From Chloroflexota bacterium (GTDB lineage: Bacteria; Chloroflexota; Anaerolineae; Anaerolineales; UBA11579): DNA of 40,303 nt. Shown here one piece after another: positions 28,572-38,081 of this stretch. The position numbers and the translations under genes are program-made. Location of the stretch: assembly GCA_023485685.1 (NCBI GenBank), contig JAMCZK010000042.1, positions 1-40,303 of the forward strand, given 5' to 3'. The stretch's first letter is position 1, and each line of letters starts with the position of its first letter. Below the pieces are notes generated by a model. That model was not told where the DNA came from. It did not search any database and saw nothing but the letters and a program-made list of their open reading frames with translations.

Positions 28572-29692
28572 CCACCAATCCAAAAAAACTCTACGAACTG
28601 GGGCAGTCGCTTTGGTATGACAATATCGAGCGCCGCTTGTTGAACAATGGCGAGCTCCACGAAATGATCCAACGCGGCGATGTTTATGGCGTTACCTCCA
28701 ACCCCAGCATCTTTAACAACGCCATCGCCAAATCCAAGGATTACGACGCGCGGCTCACTGAGCTAGCTCACGCCGGCCGCAGCACAGCCGAGATCTACGA
28801 TGAGCTGACCATCAGCGATATCCAGGCGGCCTGCGATCTGTTCCGCCCGCTGTACGATTCCACCCGCGGCGGGGATGGTTACGTCAGCATCGAAGTGCAC
28901 CCCGATTTAGCCAACGATACCGAGGAAACCAATAAAGAGGTACAACGCCTCTGGGGCCTGGTGGATAGGCCCAATCTGATGGTGAAGATCCCGGCTACCG
29001 CCGCCGGCGTCCCGGCCATCCGGCATTCGGTTTCGACAGGCGCCAACATCAATATCACACTGATATTTGCCCGCTCGCGCTACGCCGAAGTCATCGAAGC
29101 CTACCTTGCCGGCCTTGAGCGTCGCGTCGAAAATAACCTGCCCATCGGCCATCAGGCTTCAGTTGCTTCTTTCTTTGTGTCCCGCATCGACACCAAGGTT
29201 GATGGCTGGCTGGATGAGATCATCAAGAAGGGCGGGGCGGAGGCCAAGAAAGCTGAGTCGCTTAAAGGCAAAGTCGCTGTGGCCAATGCCAAATTGGCCT
29301 ATCAGTTGTTCAAAGAACAGTTCGCCACGCCGCGCTTCGAAGCTCTAAAAAAGAAAGGTGCTCGCTTGCAGCGTCCCCTGTGGGCTTCCACCAGCACCAA
29401 GAACCCCGCCTACAACGATTTGCTTTACGTGGAACCCTTGATTGGAGCCAATACGGTGAACACCGTTCCCCAACAGACCCTGGACGCGGTGAAGGACCAC
29501 GCTAAGACCGAACTGACCATCGAAAACGATCTGGAGGGCGCCCGACAGGTGCTGTCCGATTTGGAATCCCTGGGTCTTTCACTCGACCAGGCAACCGCCG
29601 AAATAGAGGTGGAAGGTGTCGACGCCTTTAGCAAAGCCATCCACGCGGTGTTCGACACCATTGAGAAACGTTCCCAGAGTCTGGTGGCTTAG
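28568..29692 (+). CDS. tal: Transaldolase
   Basis: YGVTSNPSIFNNAIAKSKDYD; LMVKIPATAAGVPAI; LWASTSTKNPAYNDLLYVEPLIG; ATGA overlap with the methyltransferase. Confidence 0.94.
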   Translation: MTTNPKKLYELGQSLWYDNIERRLLNNGELHEMIQRGDVYGVTSNPSIFNNAIAKSKDYDARLTELAHAGRSTAEIYDELTISDIQAACDLFRPLYDSTRGGDGYVSIEVHPDLANDTEETNKEVQRLWGLVDRPNLMVKIPATAAGVPAIRHSVSTGANINITLIFARSRYAEVIEAYLAGLERRVENNLPIGHQASVASFFVSRIDTKVDGWLDEIIKKGGAEAKKAESLKGKVAVANAKLAYQLFKEQFATPRFEALKKKGARLQRPLWASTSTKNPAYNDLLYVEPLIGANTVNTVPQQTLDAVKDHAKTELTIENDLEGARQVLSDLESLGLSLDQATAEIEVEGVDAFSKAIHAVFDTIEKRSQSLVA

Positions 29693-29708
29693 CTAGTAAT
29701 CCATTTTT

Positions 29709-29744
29709 CAACGAGGCGCAACCCCTTGCGCCTCGTTGTGTTTA
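29709..29744 (+). terminator. Rho-independent terminator after tal
   Basis: CAACGAGGCGCAA-CCCC-TTGCGCCTCGTTG perfect 13-bp stem followed by TGTTT. Confidence 0.75.
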
Positions 29745-29753
29745 AGCGCCTAG

Positions 29754-30545
29754 ATGCCTATGGAAACCAGTTTCGCCAATTCGCAGGGAATTGAATACAG
29801 CATCAGCGGCGGCGGGGTTGCCACTCTAACCGTGAACCGCCCTGAAGTCCGCAACGCGCTGGACTGGGAGGCTATGGGCGCCTTCGCCGAAGCTGTCGAA
29901 CGCGCCGCACATTCGCTTAATTTGCGTACCCTTATCGTCACCGGCGGCGGTGATACCTTCGTTTCGGGCGGCGACCTCAAGGCGCTTTCCAAATATCCAA
30001 AGGAGCATCACGGGCTAAGGCTGGCTGTCATCATGGGCAAGGCATTGGAGCGCCTGCGCGCTTTGCCGTGCCCAACCATCGCCGCCATCAACGGGCCCGC
30101 TCGCGGCGGCGGCGCTGAGATCGCCGCAGCCTGCGACCAGCGTGTCATGGCCGAAGGCGCCGACATCGGTTTTGTTCACGCTCGCTTGGGCATCACTACT
30201 GCTTGGGGCGGGGCGCGCTACCTGCTGCAGCTGGTCGGCTACCCAATGGCGCTGGAGCTACTCACCACCGGCCGCGTACTGAATGCGCAGGAGGCCAAAG
30301 AGATTGGCCTCGTGGATCACGTCACCGCGCCAGGAGAGGCATTGACCACCGCGCTCGATTTAGCGCGCATCATGGCGCAGCACCCTATCGAAGCGGTGCG
30401 CGCCGCCAAGCGCCTGTTGCGCTTTGCGGTGGCCAACCCGCTAGTGGCCAAGCACGCCGAGCGCCGGCTCTTTGCCGGGCTCTGGGACTCCGAATTCCGG
30501 AGACAGGCCGTGGCAAGATTCCTAAATCGACATAAACATGATTGA
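29754..30545 (+). CDS. Enoyl-CoA hydratase/isomerase family protein
   Basis: LTVNRPEVRNALDWEAM; INGPARGGGAEIAAACDQRVMAEGADIGFVHARLGI crotonase signature. Confidence 0.88.
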   Translation: MPMETSFANSQGIEYSISGGGVATLTVNRPEVRNALDWEAMGAFAEAVERAAHSLNLRTLIVTGGGDTFVSGGDLKALSKYPKEHHGLRLAVIMGKALERLRALPCPTIAAINGPARGGGAEIAAACDQRVMAEGADIGFVHARLGITTAWGGARYLLQLVGYPMALELLTTGRVLNAQEAKEIGLVDHVTAPGEALTTALDLARIMAQHPIEAVRAAKRLLRFAVANPLVAKHAERRLFAGLWDSEFRRQAVARFLNRHKHD

Positions 30546-30573
30546 AGCCGCAAGGCTTTCTACAAATCCAGCA

Positions 30574-30602
30574 CCGGTAGGGGCAGGTTACCCCGCCCTT
30601 AC
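30574..30602. repeat. GTAGGGGCAGGTTACCCCGCCC repeat (third dispersed family)
   Basis: Related sequence at about 10114-10130 and 40194-40285. Confidence 0.6.
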
Positions 30603-30656
30603 TGAGCCACCAAAATTCTCATAGCATAAGCACAAACTAAGAAGGCTATACTTGCT

Positions 30657-31589
30657 GTGCGAACTAAGGAGCCATCTATGCAATTAGCAATCCTGGGTCT
30701 TGGACGCATGGGCGGCAATATGGCGCGTCGTCTGCTTAAAGCCGGCCATGAAGTCATCGGCTATAACCGCACTCGCCAGGTCACCGAAGCTCTTCAAAAA
30801 GAAGCGGGTCTTATCGCCGCATTTTCTTTCCAAGAAATCGTTCAGAAGCTCAAAGCTCCTCGCGTCGTCTGGCTCATGCTTCCCGCTGGCGATGCCACCG
30901 AAAATACACTGCAGGAGCTAACCGGCCTGGTATCAAAAGGCGACATTATTGTCGATGGTGGCAACTCTAATTTCCGTGACACCATGCGGCGTGCCGAAAT
31001 GCTGGCCGCGAAAGGAATCCGCATGCTGGATGCCGGCGTCAGTGGCGGCATCTGGGGTCTGGACGAAGGCTATTCGTTGATGATCGGCGGGGACCAAAAA
31101 ATCGCTGAACATCTGCGCCCCATCTTCGAAAGCCTGGCGCCGGCGCCCGACAAGGGCTGGGGGCGCGTAGGCCCCAGCGGGGCAGGTCACTTCGTCAAGA
31201 TGGTGCACAACGGGATCGAGTACGGCATGATGCAATCGCTGGCCGAGGGTTTTGAAATCATGCAAGCCCGCGAGGACTTTGGCCTCGATTTACACCGAGT
31301 GGCCGAAATTTGGCAGCACGGCTCCGTGGTCCGCTCCTGGCTGCTCGACCTGGCTGAACGCGCCTTGAAGGACGATCCCAAATTGAACAACATTGCCGAT
31401 TGGGTGGAGGATTCCGGCGAAGGCCGCTGGACGGTGTTCGAGGCCATCAACGAAGACGTGCCCGCGCCCGTGATCACCCTGGCGTTATTGCAAAGACTGG
31501 CTAGCCGCCAGGAAACCAGCTTTGCCGGCAAGATGCTGGCCGCTTTGCGCAATCAGTTCGGGGGCCATGCAATCAAGAAATCTCGCTAA
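30657..31589 (+). CDS. gnd: 6-phosphogluconate dehydrogenase, short decarboxylating form
   Basis: LAILGLGRMGGNMARRLLKAGHEV; DGGNSNFRDTMRRAE; GPSGAGHFVKMVHNGIEYGMMQSLAEG. Confidence 0.93.
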   Translation: MRTKEPSMQLAILGLGRMGGNMARRLLKAGHEVIGYNRTRQVTEALQKEAGLIAAFSFQEIVQKLKAPRVVWLMLPAGDATENTLQELTGLVSKGDIIVDGGNSNFRDTMRRAEMLAAKGIRMLDAGVSGGIWGLDEGYSLMIGGDQKIAEHLRPIFESLAPAPDKGWGRVGPSGAGHFVKMVHNGIEYGMMQSLAEGFEIMQAREDFGLDLHRVAEIWQHGSVVRSWLLDLAERALKDDPKLNNIADWVEDSGEGRWTVFEAINEDVPAPVITLALLQRLASRQETSFAGKMLAALRNQFGGHAIKKSR

Positions 31590-31593
31590 TTCC

Positions 31594-31630
31594 CATTGCG
31601 AGCGAGCGGAGCGAGCGTGGCAATCCCCGA
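31594..31630. repeat. REP-like repeat directly after gnd
   Basis: CATTGCGAGCGAGCGGAGCGAGCGTGGCAATCCCCGAG. Confidence 0.75.
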
Positions 31631-31726
31631 GCTGAGGCAGCATGGCACTTCCCAATAATCGAGTGGATTCCGCCGCTATGGGTCTCGTGATTTTCGGCGT
31701 CACGGGCGACTTGGCTCATCGCAAAT
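31621..31726 (+). repeat. Duplicated copy of the zwf 5' region (copy A); mate at 31787-31892
   Basis: 106 bp aligned with 6 mismatches to 31787-31892, offset 166 bp. Confidence 0.92.
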
Positions 31727-31807
31727 CCAGGAAAGCTTTGCTTTCCGCAGTTGCGAGGAGTGGCTTGCGGAGCCAGCCCAACGAAGCAATCCCCGAGCTG
31801 AGGCAGC

Positions 31808-33301
31808 ATGGCACTTCCCAATAATCAAGAGGATTCCGCCGCAACAGGTCTCGTGATTTTCGGCGTCACGGGCGACCTGGCTCATCGCAAATTAGTCCCC
31901 GCCCTTTACCAACTAGAACTAGACAATCACCTCCCCGAAAATTTTCACATTATTGGCTTCGCCCGTCGTGAATGGAACGATGACAAGCTTCGTTCCGAGA
32001 TGGAAGCCGCGGTGCGCGAGTTTGCGCGCAGCCAACCCGTCGACGAGAAGGCGCTGCAACGCGTGCTCAATCGCATGCACTACCTCGTAAGTAATTTCAC
32101 CGAGGTATCTGGCTACCGCGAACTTGCAAAGCAGCTGGACAAGCTGGAAGCGAAAAATCGTCTTTACTATCTTGCCACCCCACCCGACGCATACACCGCG
32201 ATCATCGGGAATTTGGGCAAAGCCGATCTGGGGAAAAACTCAGAGGGCTGGACGCGCATCGTAGTGGAAAAACCCTACGGCCGCGACCTGGAATCGGCGA
32301 AACAATTAGAAGCGGAAATCCATCTGGTCTTCAACGAAGACCAGATCTACCGCATCGACCATTATTTGGGTAAGGAAACCGTCCAGAACATCCTTGTCTT
32401 CCGCTTTGCCAACGGCATTTTTGAGCCGCTCTGGAACCGGCGTTACGTGGAATGTGTCCAGATCACCGTTGCCGAAACCATCGGCGTGAATGGCCGCACA
32501 GAATATTTCGACAGCGCCGGCGTGATCCGCGACATGCTGCAGAATCACATTCTGCAACTACTTACGCTTACCGCCATGGAAGCCCCGGTGGCCTTCAGCG
32601 CCGACGCGGTGCGCGACGAAAAGGTGAAAGTGCTGCGCTCGCTGCACCCGCTGCGCGGCGAGCACGCCATCCGCAACACACTGCGCGCCCAATATTCCGC
32701 AGGCAGCCAGAATGGGGACAGCATTCGCGCTTATTTGGATCACGAAGGTGTGGCGAAAAAATCCACCACAGAGACCCTACTGGCCATGCGCATTGGCATC
32801 GACAACTGGCGCTGGGCTGGTGTTCCATTTTTCATTCGCTCCGGCAAGCACATGCCCAAACGGATGACAGAAATTGCCGTGCAATACAAACAGACTCCTT
32901 TGGCCCTGTTTGGCGCTCGCAACATGGCTGGCGATGCCCCCAACCGTTTGCTGCTGAACATCCAACCGGAAGAAGGCATCACGCTCACCTTCGGCGCCAA
33001 GGCGCCCGGCCCCGAGAACACGATCCAATCGGTGCAGATGGATTTCTCCTACGCGGAAACCTTCGGCGCCAGCTCCCCGGAGGCTTACGAGCGCCTGCTG
33101 ATGGATTGCATGAATGGCGACGCCACGCTGTTCACCCGCAGCGATGAAGTGCTGGCTGCCTGGTCCTTTGTGGACGACATCCTCAAGGCTTGGGCGCAGC
33201 ACCCGGTCAAGAAATTACCCCAATACAAGCCCGGCACCTGGGGGCCGCCTGAAATCGATGAATTCATGCATGGCCACGGCAGTATCTGGCACACGCACTA
33301 A
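31808..33301 (+). CDS. zwf: Glucose-6-phosphate 1-dehydrogenase
   Basis: [58 protein letters not shown]. Confidence 0.96.
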   Translation: MALPNNQEDSAATGLVIFGVTGDLAHRKLVPALYQLELDNHLPENFHIIGFARREWNDDKLRSEMEAAVREFARSQPVDEKALQRVLNRMHYLVSNFTEVSGYRELAKQLDKLEAKNRLYYLATPPDAYTAIIGNLGKADLGKNSEGWTRIVVEKPYGRDLESAKQLEAEIHLVFNEDQIYRIDHYLGKETVQNILVFRFANGIFEPLWNRRYVECVQITVAETIGVNGRTEYFDSAGVIRDMLQNHILQLLTLTAMEAPVAFSADAVRDEKVKVLRSLHPLRGEHAIRNTLRAQYSAGSQNGDSIRAYLDHEGVAKKSTTETLLAMRIGIDNWRWAGVPFFIRSGKHMPKRMTEIAVQYKQTPLALFGARNMAGDAPNRLLLNIQPEEGITLTFGAKAPGPENTIQSVQMDFSYAETFGASSPEAYERLLMDCMNGDATLFTRSDEVLAAWSFVDDILKAWAQHPVKKLPQYKPGTWGPPEIDEFMHGHGSIWHTH

Positions 33302-33333
33302 ATTTTATTAAATTGGAGAGCACCCCTCGCGTC

Positions 33334-33957
33334 TTACCTTCCGAAACTTGCGCTCAGCTTGGCTTCCGCCAAGACGTGCCCGTCCATGGCTGCTAAAAGA
33401 TCCTCTTTCATTGCCTCTGGGCTCAAGTCCAGCACCGCGTCCAGCGCATACAAAATAAAAACGTAACGGTGCGTGCTGCCCTCGGGAGGGCAGGGCCCGC
33501 CGTAGCCCAGCCGCCCCCAGCTATTCGTCCCTTGGATCGTTCCATCTTCGAAGGTCGCACTCGGCGAAATCCCCGCGGCCAGACCGCGACTTTCAGCAGG
33601 GACGTTGAACATCACCCAGTGCACCCACGAGCCGCTCGCCGCATCCGGATCGTCGAAAACTAAGGCAAAGCTTTGCGCCCCAGTTGGCGGGTCATTCCAA
33701 TTCAACTCGGGCGATTGGTTAGTGCCTGTACAAGCGAAATAGCGCGGTATAAGGCCATCTTCTTCGAACGAGGGACTGGTCAGTTCAAAGGGCATAGCCG
33801 CCTCCGTGGGGTCCGGCATGGCTGCCGTGGCTTTGGGCGTGTTTTCGGTATCCGGTACCTGCGTGCTGGTTGCTATAGTAACTGGCGCCTGGACGCAGGC
33901 TGTCAGCACGACAACAAGCATCACTGCGCATAGCCACTTGGTTAATTTCCTTTTCAT
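33334..33957 (-). CDS. YbhB/YbcL-family (PEBP/RKIP-like) lipoprotein
   Basis: Lipobox VVLTAC; SPELNWNDPPTGAQSFALVFDDPDA and WVHWVMFNVPAES; ATG at 33957 overlaps the upstream stop. Confidence 0.88.
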   Translation of the reverse strand: MKRKLTKWLCAVMLVVVLTACVQAPVTIATSTQVPDTENTPKATAAMPDPTEAAMPFELTSPSFEEDGLIPRYFACTGTNQSPELNWNDPPTGAQSFALVFDDPDAASGSWVHWVMFNVPAESRGLAAGISPSATFEDGTIQGTNSWGRLGYGGPCPPEGSTHRYVFILYALDAVLDLSPEAMKEDLLAAMDGHVLAEAKLSASFGR

Positions 33958-34544
33958 CCTTGCATCTTGTAACCGCATTTTGGACACTTCGGTTCGTCCC
34001 TGAATACCAAGTATCCACATCTCGGGCAGGCACGCGGCTGCACTTCCCCCAGGGGCGCTCCGCAGGCCTGGCAACTCCCTGACCCAACCTGATTGGCTAC
34101 CCCGCAATACGCGCAGGTTAGCCTCTGCAAGCGCTCGGAGAATTGTTGGCTGGCGCCAGCTTCGGCCGCAAGCTTGTCTATCACCGCCCATACCTGATCT
34201 TCCAGAGTGAGGTGCTCAATGTCTTGTGCAATGTCGTCAATGCGGCCCAGCAGGTTCCATGGGTTGAGTAGACCCAGCAGCGCGCTAGCGCCCAGGCTGC
34301 CTGCCAGGCCGAAGATGCCCTGGTCGCCCACAGTCACCTCCAAGCGGTCACCGCCTTGACGCATACTGACCCCCAGATGTGTTTGCCCGCCAGAGGCGCG
34401 GACCTCCCGCGTGCTGATCAGCACCACGGCTTGGTCGCCGTCCACGGTTACGTTGCTGCTCAGTGCGCCGCGGTCGAAGAAGGCGCCCAGCGCGGCGGCC
34501 ATCTGGTCCAGCTTCAAATCGCCGTGATAGATTTTGCTTTTCAT
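33954..34544 (-). CDS. Zinc-ribbon protein with N-terminal domain of unknown function
   Basis: Two Cys4 ribbons: CAYCGVANQVGSGSCQACG and CPRCGYLVFRDEPKCPKCG. Confidence 0.75.
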   Translation of the reverse strand: MKSKIYHGDLKLDQMAAALGAFFDRGALSSNVTVDGDQAVVLISTREVRASGGQTHLGVSMRQGGDRLEVTVGDQGIFGLAGSLGASALLGLLNPWNLLGRIDDIAQDIEHLTLEDQVWAVIDKLAAEAGASQQFSERLQRLTCAYCGVANQVGSGSCQACGAPLGEVQPRACPRCGYLVFRDEPKCPKCGYKMQG

Positions 34545-34623
34545 TGTGGCTTAATAACGCGATGATTATAATCAAGGAAGGCCGACAAAGAGATGAGGTC
34601 GGTTTAGCGACATCAGCTTCTTG

Positions 34624-34660
34624 TCGTTGCGAGCCAGCTTGCAGGTGTGGCAATCTCCGG
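34624..34660. repeat. Degenerate REP-like repeat
   Basis: TCGTTGCGAGCCAGCTTGCAGGTGTGGCAATCTCCGG. Confidence 0.6.
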
Positions 34661-34706
34661 CATCAAGCAATCCACAATTACAAAGGATAAAATTAGTTGT
34701 GCACGC

Positions 34707-35327
34707 ATGCGACAATTAATTTTCCGTTCAGCCCTTTTTTTATTCATCGCAATCCTTGGCTTAGCCTTGCTTGCCGGCGGCCAGGCAGTTGGAACCGCAC
34801 ATGCACAACAACCCACGGTGGCTATCCCCACCGTCACCGGCACGCCCATCGGACCCTATATCGTGGTCAATGCCGATCAGGAGCAGATCAACGTACGTAG
34901 CGGTCCCGGCGCTGAATATCCCATTGTCGGGGTGCTGGTCACCAGCGAACAGGCGCCCGCCAAAGGAAAATCGGCGGCCGGACTCTATATCCAGGTAGTC
35001 TATGCCGGCGTTGAGGGCGGTCTGGGCTGGGTTTATGCGCCGCTGGTCACCCTCTTCGACTCCGGCAGCTTACCCATCGTAGAACCTCCTCCAACGCCCA
35101 CGCCGCGCGTGACTCCCACTATCGACCCGACCCTGGCAGCGCAATTCGTGCTGGAGATCCCTGCCACACGCTTGCCCACCTTCACCGCCGTCGAACCGCT
35201 GGAGATTCCGGAATTCGAACAGTCGGGTACTGGCCGCGTAGGCGGCATCCCAGCGGGGATGTACATCACGGCTATCGGGTTAATGGGGCTGCTTGGGGCC
35301 GCGGTTAGCTATTTGCGTGAGCGATAA
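34707..35327 (+). CDS. Secreted/membrane-anchored SH3b-domain protein
   Basis: Signal peptide MRQLIFRSALFLFIAILGLALLAGGQ; SH3b motif INVRSGPGAEYPIVGVL; C-terminal TM helix. Start ATG about 34707 preferred over 34647. Confidence 0.75.
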   Translation: MRQLIFRSALFLFIAILGLALLAGGQAVGTAHAQQPTVAIPTVTGTPIGPYIVVNADQEQINVRSGPGAEYPIVGVLVTSEQAPAKGKSAAGLYIQVVYAGVEGGLGWVYAPLVTLFDSGSLPIVEPPPTPTPRVTPTIDPTLAAQFVLEIPATRLPTFTAVEPLEIPEFEQSGTGRVGGIPAGMYITAIGLMGLLGAAVSYLRER

Positions 35328-35356
35328 TCGCTCTTCGCGCGCGGTGACGAAGAATG

Positions 35357-35386
35357 AAGAAAGGACCACTTGGTGGTCCTTTCTTT
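35357..35386. terminator. Bidirectional rho-independent terminator
   Basis: AAGAAAGGACCAC-TTG-GTGGTCCTTTCTT, perfect 13-bp stem between convergent genes. Confidence 0.85.
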
Positions 35387-35417
35387 GTGTACTTCTTTCT
35401 TGTCCCTGCCTGTATTC

Positions 35418-35840
35418 TTAGCAATTACATCCATCCCCATGTTCGTGCTGCGGAGCATCCTGCCCATCGGTGCGGAAGGAGTGTCCACAGCCGCAGGAAG
35501 AAGTGGCGTTGGGATTTTCGATCTTGAAGCCGCTGGCCATCACATCGTTGACGTAATCGATGTTGGCGCCGCGCAGATAGCCCATGGAAACCTCGTCCAC
35601 CACCAGGCGCACGCCGTGCTGCTCGAAGCTGAAATCAGTTTCCCTGGGAGAGCCTTCCAGCGCCATGCCGTATTGAAACCCGGAGCACCCGCCACCGCTC
35701 ACGAACACGCGCAGGGCGTGCCCTTCCAGTTGGCGGTCTTTGAACAATCCGCGCACGGCGTCCGCGGCAGCAGGGGTGAGAGTGATCTCGTCAGCAATAA
35801 CCTGGGGCTGTGGTTTAGTCTGGACTTCTACTAGGGCCAT
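35418..35840 (-). CDS. erpA: HesB/IscA/ErpA-type iron-sulfur insertion protein
   Basis: LRVFVSGGGCSGFQYGM and SSCGCGHSF conserved cysteines; His/Cys-rich C-terminal tail. Confidence 0.88.
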   Translation of the reverse strand: MALVEVQTKPQPQVIADEITLTPAAADAVRGLFKDRQLEGHALRVFVSGGGCSGFQYGMALEGSPRETDFSFEQHGVRLVVDEVSMGYLRGANIDYVNDVMASGFKIENPNATSSCGCGHSFRTDGQDAPQHEHGDGCNC

Positions 35841-35950
35841 TAATAATTCCTTTCTTTAAAGTAAAAATCACTCTAGCGAATACTTCTCAATTTTATCAAA
35901 GAAATTCGTTGTGTCAAATCAAAAGCCTGTGAAGCCCAATGGCCGCGGTC

Positions 35951-37471
35951 CTAATCCAGCGGGCCAACGACCTTCTCCACTTCATCGAGGATCTCTCCTG
36001 ATTTAACCAAGTCGTTCATCCGGTTGTGGTCGGGATATAACGGCCGGTCGACGGCTAGGTGCTCGACATACTTGCGGATCACTTCGCGTGCCTTCTGTGT
36101 GCCATGGCCGGGCGTGAACTCGCGGAAGTCGAGCGCCTGCGCCGCAGCCATGAACTCGATGCCCAGCACGCCGTGTGCGTTGTCCAGGATCTGGCCGTTT
36201 TTGAGGGCGGTGTTCATACCCATCGAGACGAAGTCCTCCTGGTCTGCAGCCGCCGGAATGGACTGGATGCTGGCGGGCGCGGAGAGGATGCGCTGCTCGA
36301 CGATGAGGTGATCGGCCGTATATTGGCTGAGCATCAGGCCGGAATAGAAACCAGGTTCATGGGCCAGGAAATCGGGCAACCCTTGTGATAGTGCCCGGTT
36401 AGTGAGTCGGTTGAGGCGGCGCTCGGAAAGCACGCAAACCATGGTAATGGCTGCCCCGGCCATATCCATAGGCAGCGAGACTGGCGAGCCCTGGAAGTTG
36501 GCGCCTGTCAGGGTCAGCTTAAGTTCAGGGACGAAGATCGGGTTGTCGCCCACGCCATTGAGCTCGATTTCGACTTGCGAGCGGGCGTAATCCAGGGCGT
36601 CCCGGGCCGCCCCGATCACTTGAGGCGTGGAGCGCATCGAATAGGCGTCCTGGACCTTCGTCTTCATTTTCCCGGTCGCCAGGTCTGAACCCTCGATGAT
36701 TTTCAGGATATTGCGCGCAGAGGAGATTGCGCCTTTAAAACCGCGCAGTTCATGTAGACGCGAATTGTAGGGTTTTAGGTTTGCCAGCAAAGCCTCAAGC
36801 GACATGGCAGCAGCCACCTCTGCCTGATGTAGCCATCGCAGCATGTCGTGGAGGTGGAGGGCGCTCATTGCAGTGAGCACGTTGGAGCCGTTGATCGCCG
36901 CCAGGCCGTCGCGAGCCTGTAAACCCGGGACGGGTATGCCGGCGCGTTCCATTGCAACATGACCTGGTAGCCGTTCACCTTCAAAGAAGGCTTCCCCTTC
37001 ACCCATAAGCAGCAGCGCCGCTTGTGCCATTGGCGCCAGGTCGCCCGATGCGCCCACCGAGCCTTTGGTGCATACGACTGGCGTCACGCCGCGGTTTAGC
37101 ATCTCTACCAGCGTGAGTGTGATCTCTGGCCTGCAGCCAGAGTTGCCGTGTGCGTGGACATTAATACGTCCGGCCAGTGCGGCGCGGACGTATTCGAGCG
37201 GCAGCGGTTCACCAATCCCGGCTGAATGGTTGTAAATCAGATACTTCTGGAACTCCTTGACCTGCTCGTCGCTGAGCAGGACTTCGGAAAACTCGCCGAT
37301 GCCGGTGTTGGTCCCGTACATGATCTCCTTGGCGGCGAGTTTTTCTTCGACCATGGCGCGGCAGGCACGTATGCGCTCGAGGGATTCAGGGGCTAACTCA
37401 ACTTTTTCTCCACGGGCGATGGCGACGAGCTTTTCGATGGTGAGAGAGGACCCATCGAGACGGATTGTCAT
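35951..37471 (-). CDS. hutH: MIO-type aromatic amino acid ammonia-lyase (histidine ammonia-lyase family)
   Basis: MIO motif GSVGASGDLAPMAQ; YGTNTGIGEF; start MTIRLDG at 37471. Substrate not certain. Confidence 0.82.
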   Translation of the reverse strand: MTIRLDGSSLTIEKLVAIARGEKVELAPESLERIRACRAMVEEKLAAKEIMYGTNTGIGEFSEVLLSDEQVKEFQKYLIYNHSAGIGEPLPLEYVRAALAGRINVHAHGNSGCRPEITLTLVEMLNRGVTPVVCTKGSVGASGDLAPMAQAALLLMGEGEAFFEGERLPGHVAMERAGIPVPGLQARDGLAAINGSNVLTAMSALHLHDMLRWLHQAEVAAAMSLEALLANLKPYNSRLHELRGFKGAISSARNILKIIEGSDLATGKMKTKVQDAYSMRSTPQVIGAARDALDYARSQVEIELNGVGDNPIFVPELKLTLTGANFQGSPVSLPMDMAGAAITMVCVLSERRLNRLTNRALSQGLPDFLAHEPGFYSGLMLSQYTADHLIVEQRILSAPASIQSIPAAADQEDFVSMGMNTALKNGQILDNAHGVLGIEFMAAAQALDFREFTPGHGTQKAREVIRKYVEHLAVDRPLYPDHNRMNDLVKSGEILDEVEKVVGPLD

Positions 37472-37610
37472 GTGTGCACTCCTGGGGGAATTGTCCGATA
37501 GAAGGATTATACGCCCATCATCCTTCACGAGGGCTGCAGGCCATGTCAGACCCGCGTTGCACCACATGGATTTAGATCATCGTAGTGCGTATGTCCCGTT
37601 GTCGACTGAT

Positions 37611-38081
37611 CTATCCTCTTTGCTTCATCGCCCGCGCCATCTCGCGCTCGGCATCACGCTTGGCGATGTCTTCGCGTTTGTCCCATTTCTTCTTCCCCTT
37701 CGCTACGGCAATCTCGATCTTGGCCCGGCCTTCCTTCAAATAGATCTGCAATGGCACGATCGTGTTGCCTTTTCGCTGGGTTTCATCCCAAAGCTCATCG
37801 ATCTCTTTCTTGTGGAGCAGTAACTTACGTTCGCGAATTGGGTTGTGTCCTTCGCGGCTGGCGGGATCATAGGGCGCGATGTGCGCGTTCATCAGCCAGG
37901 CTTCGCGCCCGTCGGTGCGCACGTAGGCTTCCTTGAGGCTCACCTGCCCGGCGCGGATCGATTTGATCTCGGATCCCTTCAACACCAGGCCAGCTTCGTA
38001 TTTCTCCAGGAGGAAGAAATCGTGGCTGGCTTTGCGATTGCGGGCAACCGCTTTTTCGCTCGGCTGCTTTTTGGCGCTCAT
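37611..38081 (-). CDS. smpB: SsrA-binding protein
   Basis: ARNRKASHDFFLLEKYEAGLVLKGSEIKSIRAGQVSLKEAYVR; HNPIRERKLLLHKKEIDEL. Confidence 0.96.
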   Translation of the reverse strand: MSAKKQPSEKAVARNRKASHDFFLLEKYEAGLVLKGSEIKSIRAGQVSLKEAYVRTDGREAWLMNAHIAPYDPASREGHNPIRERKLLLHKKEIDELWDETQRKGNTIVPLQIYLKEGRAKIEIAVAKGKKKWDKREDIAKRDAEREMARAMKQRG

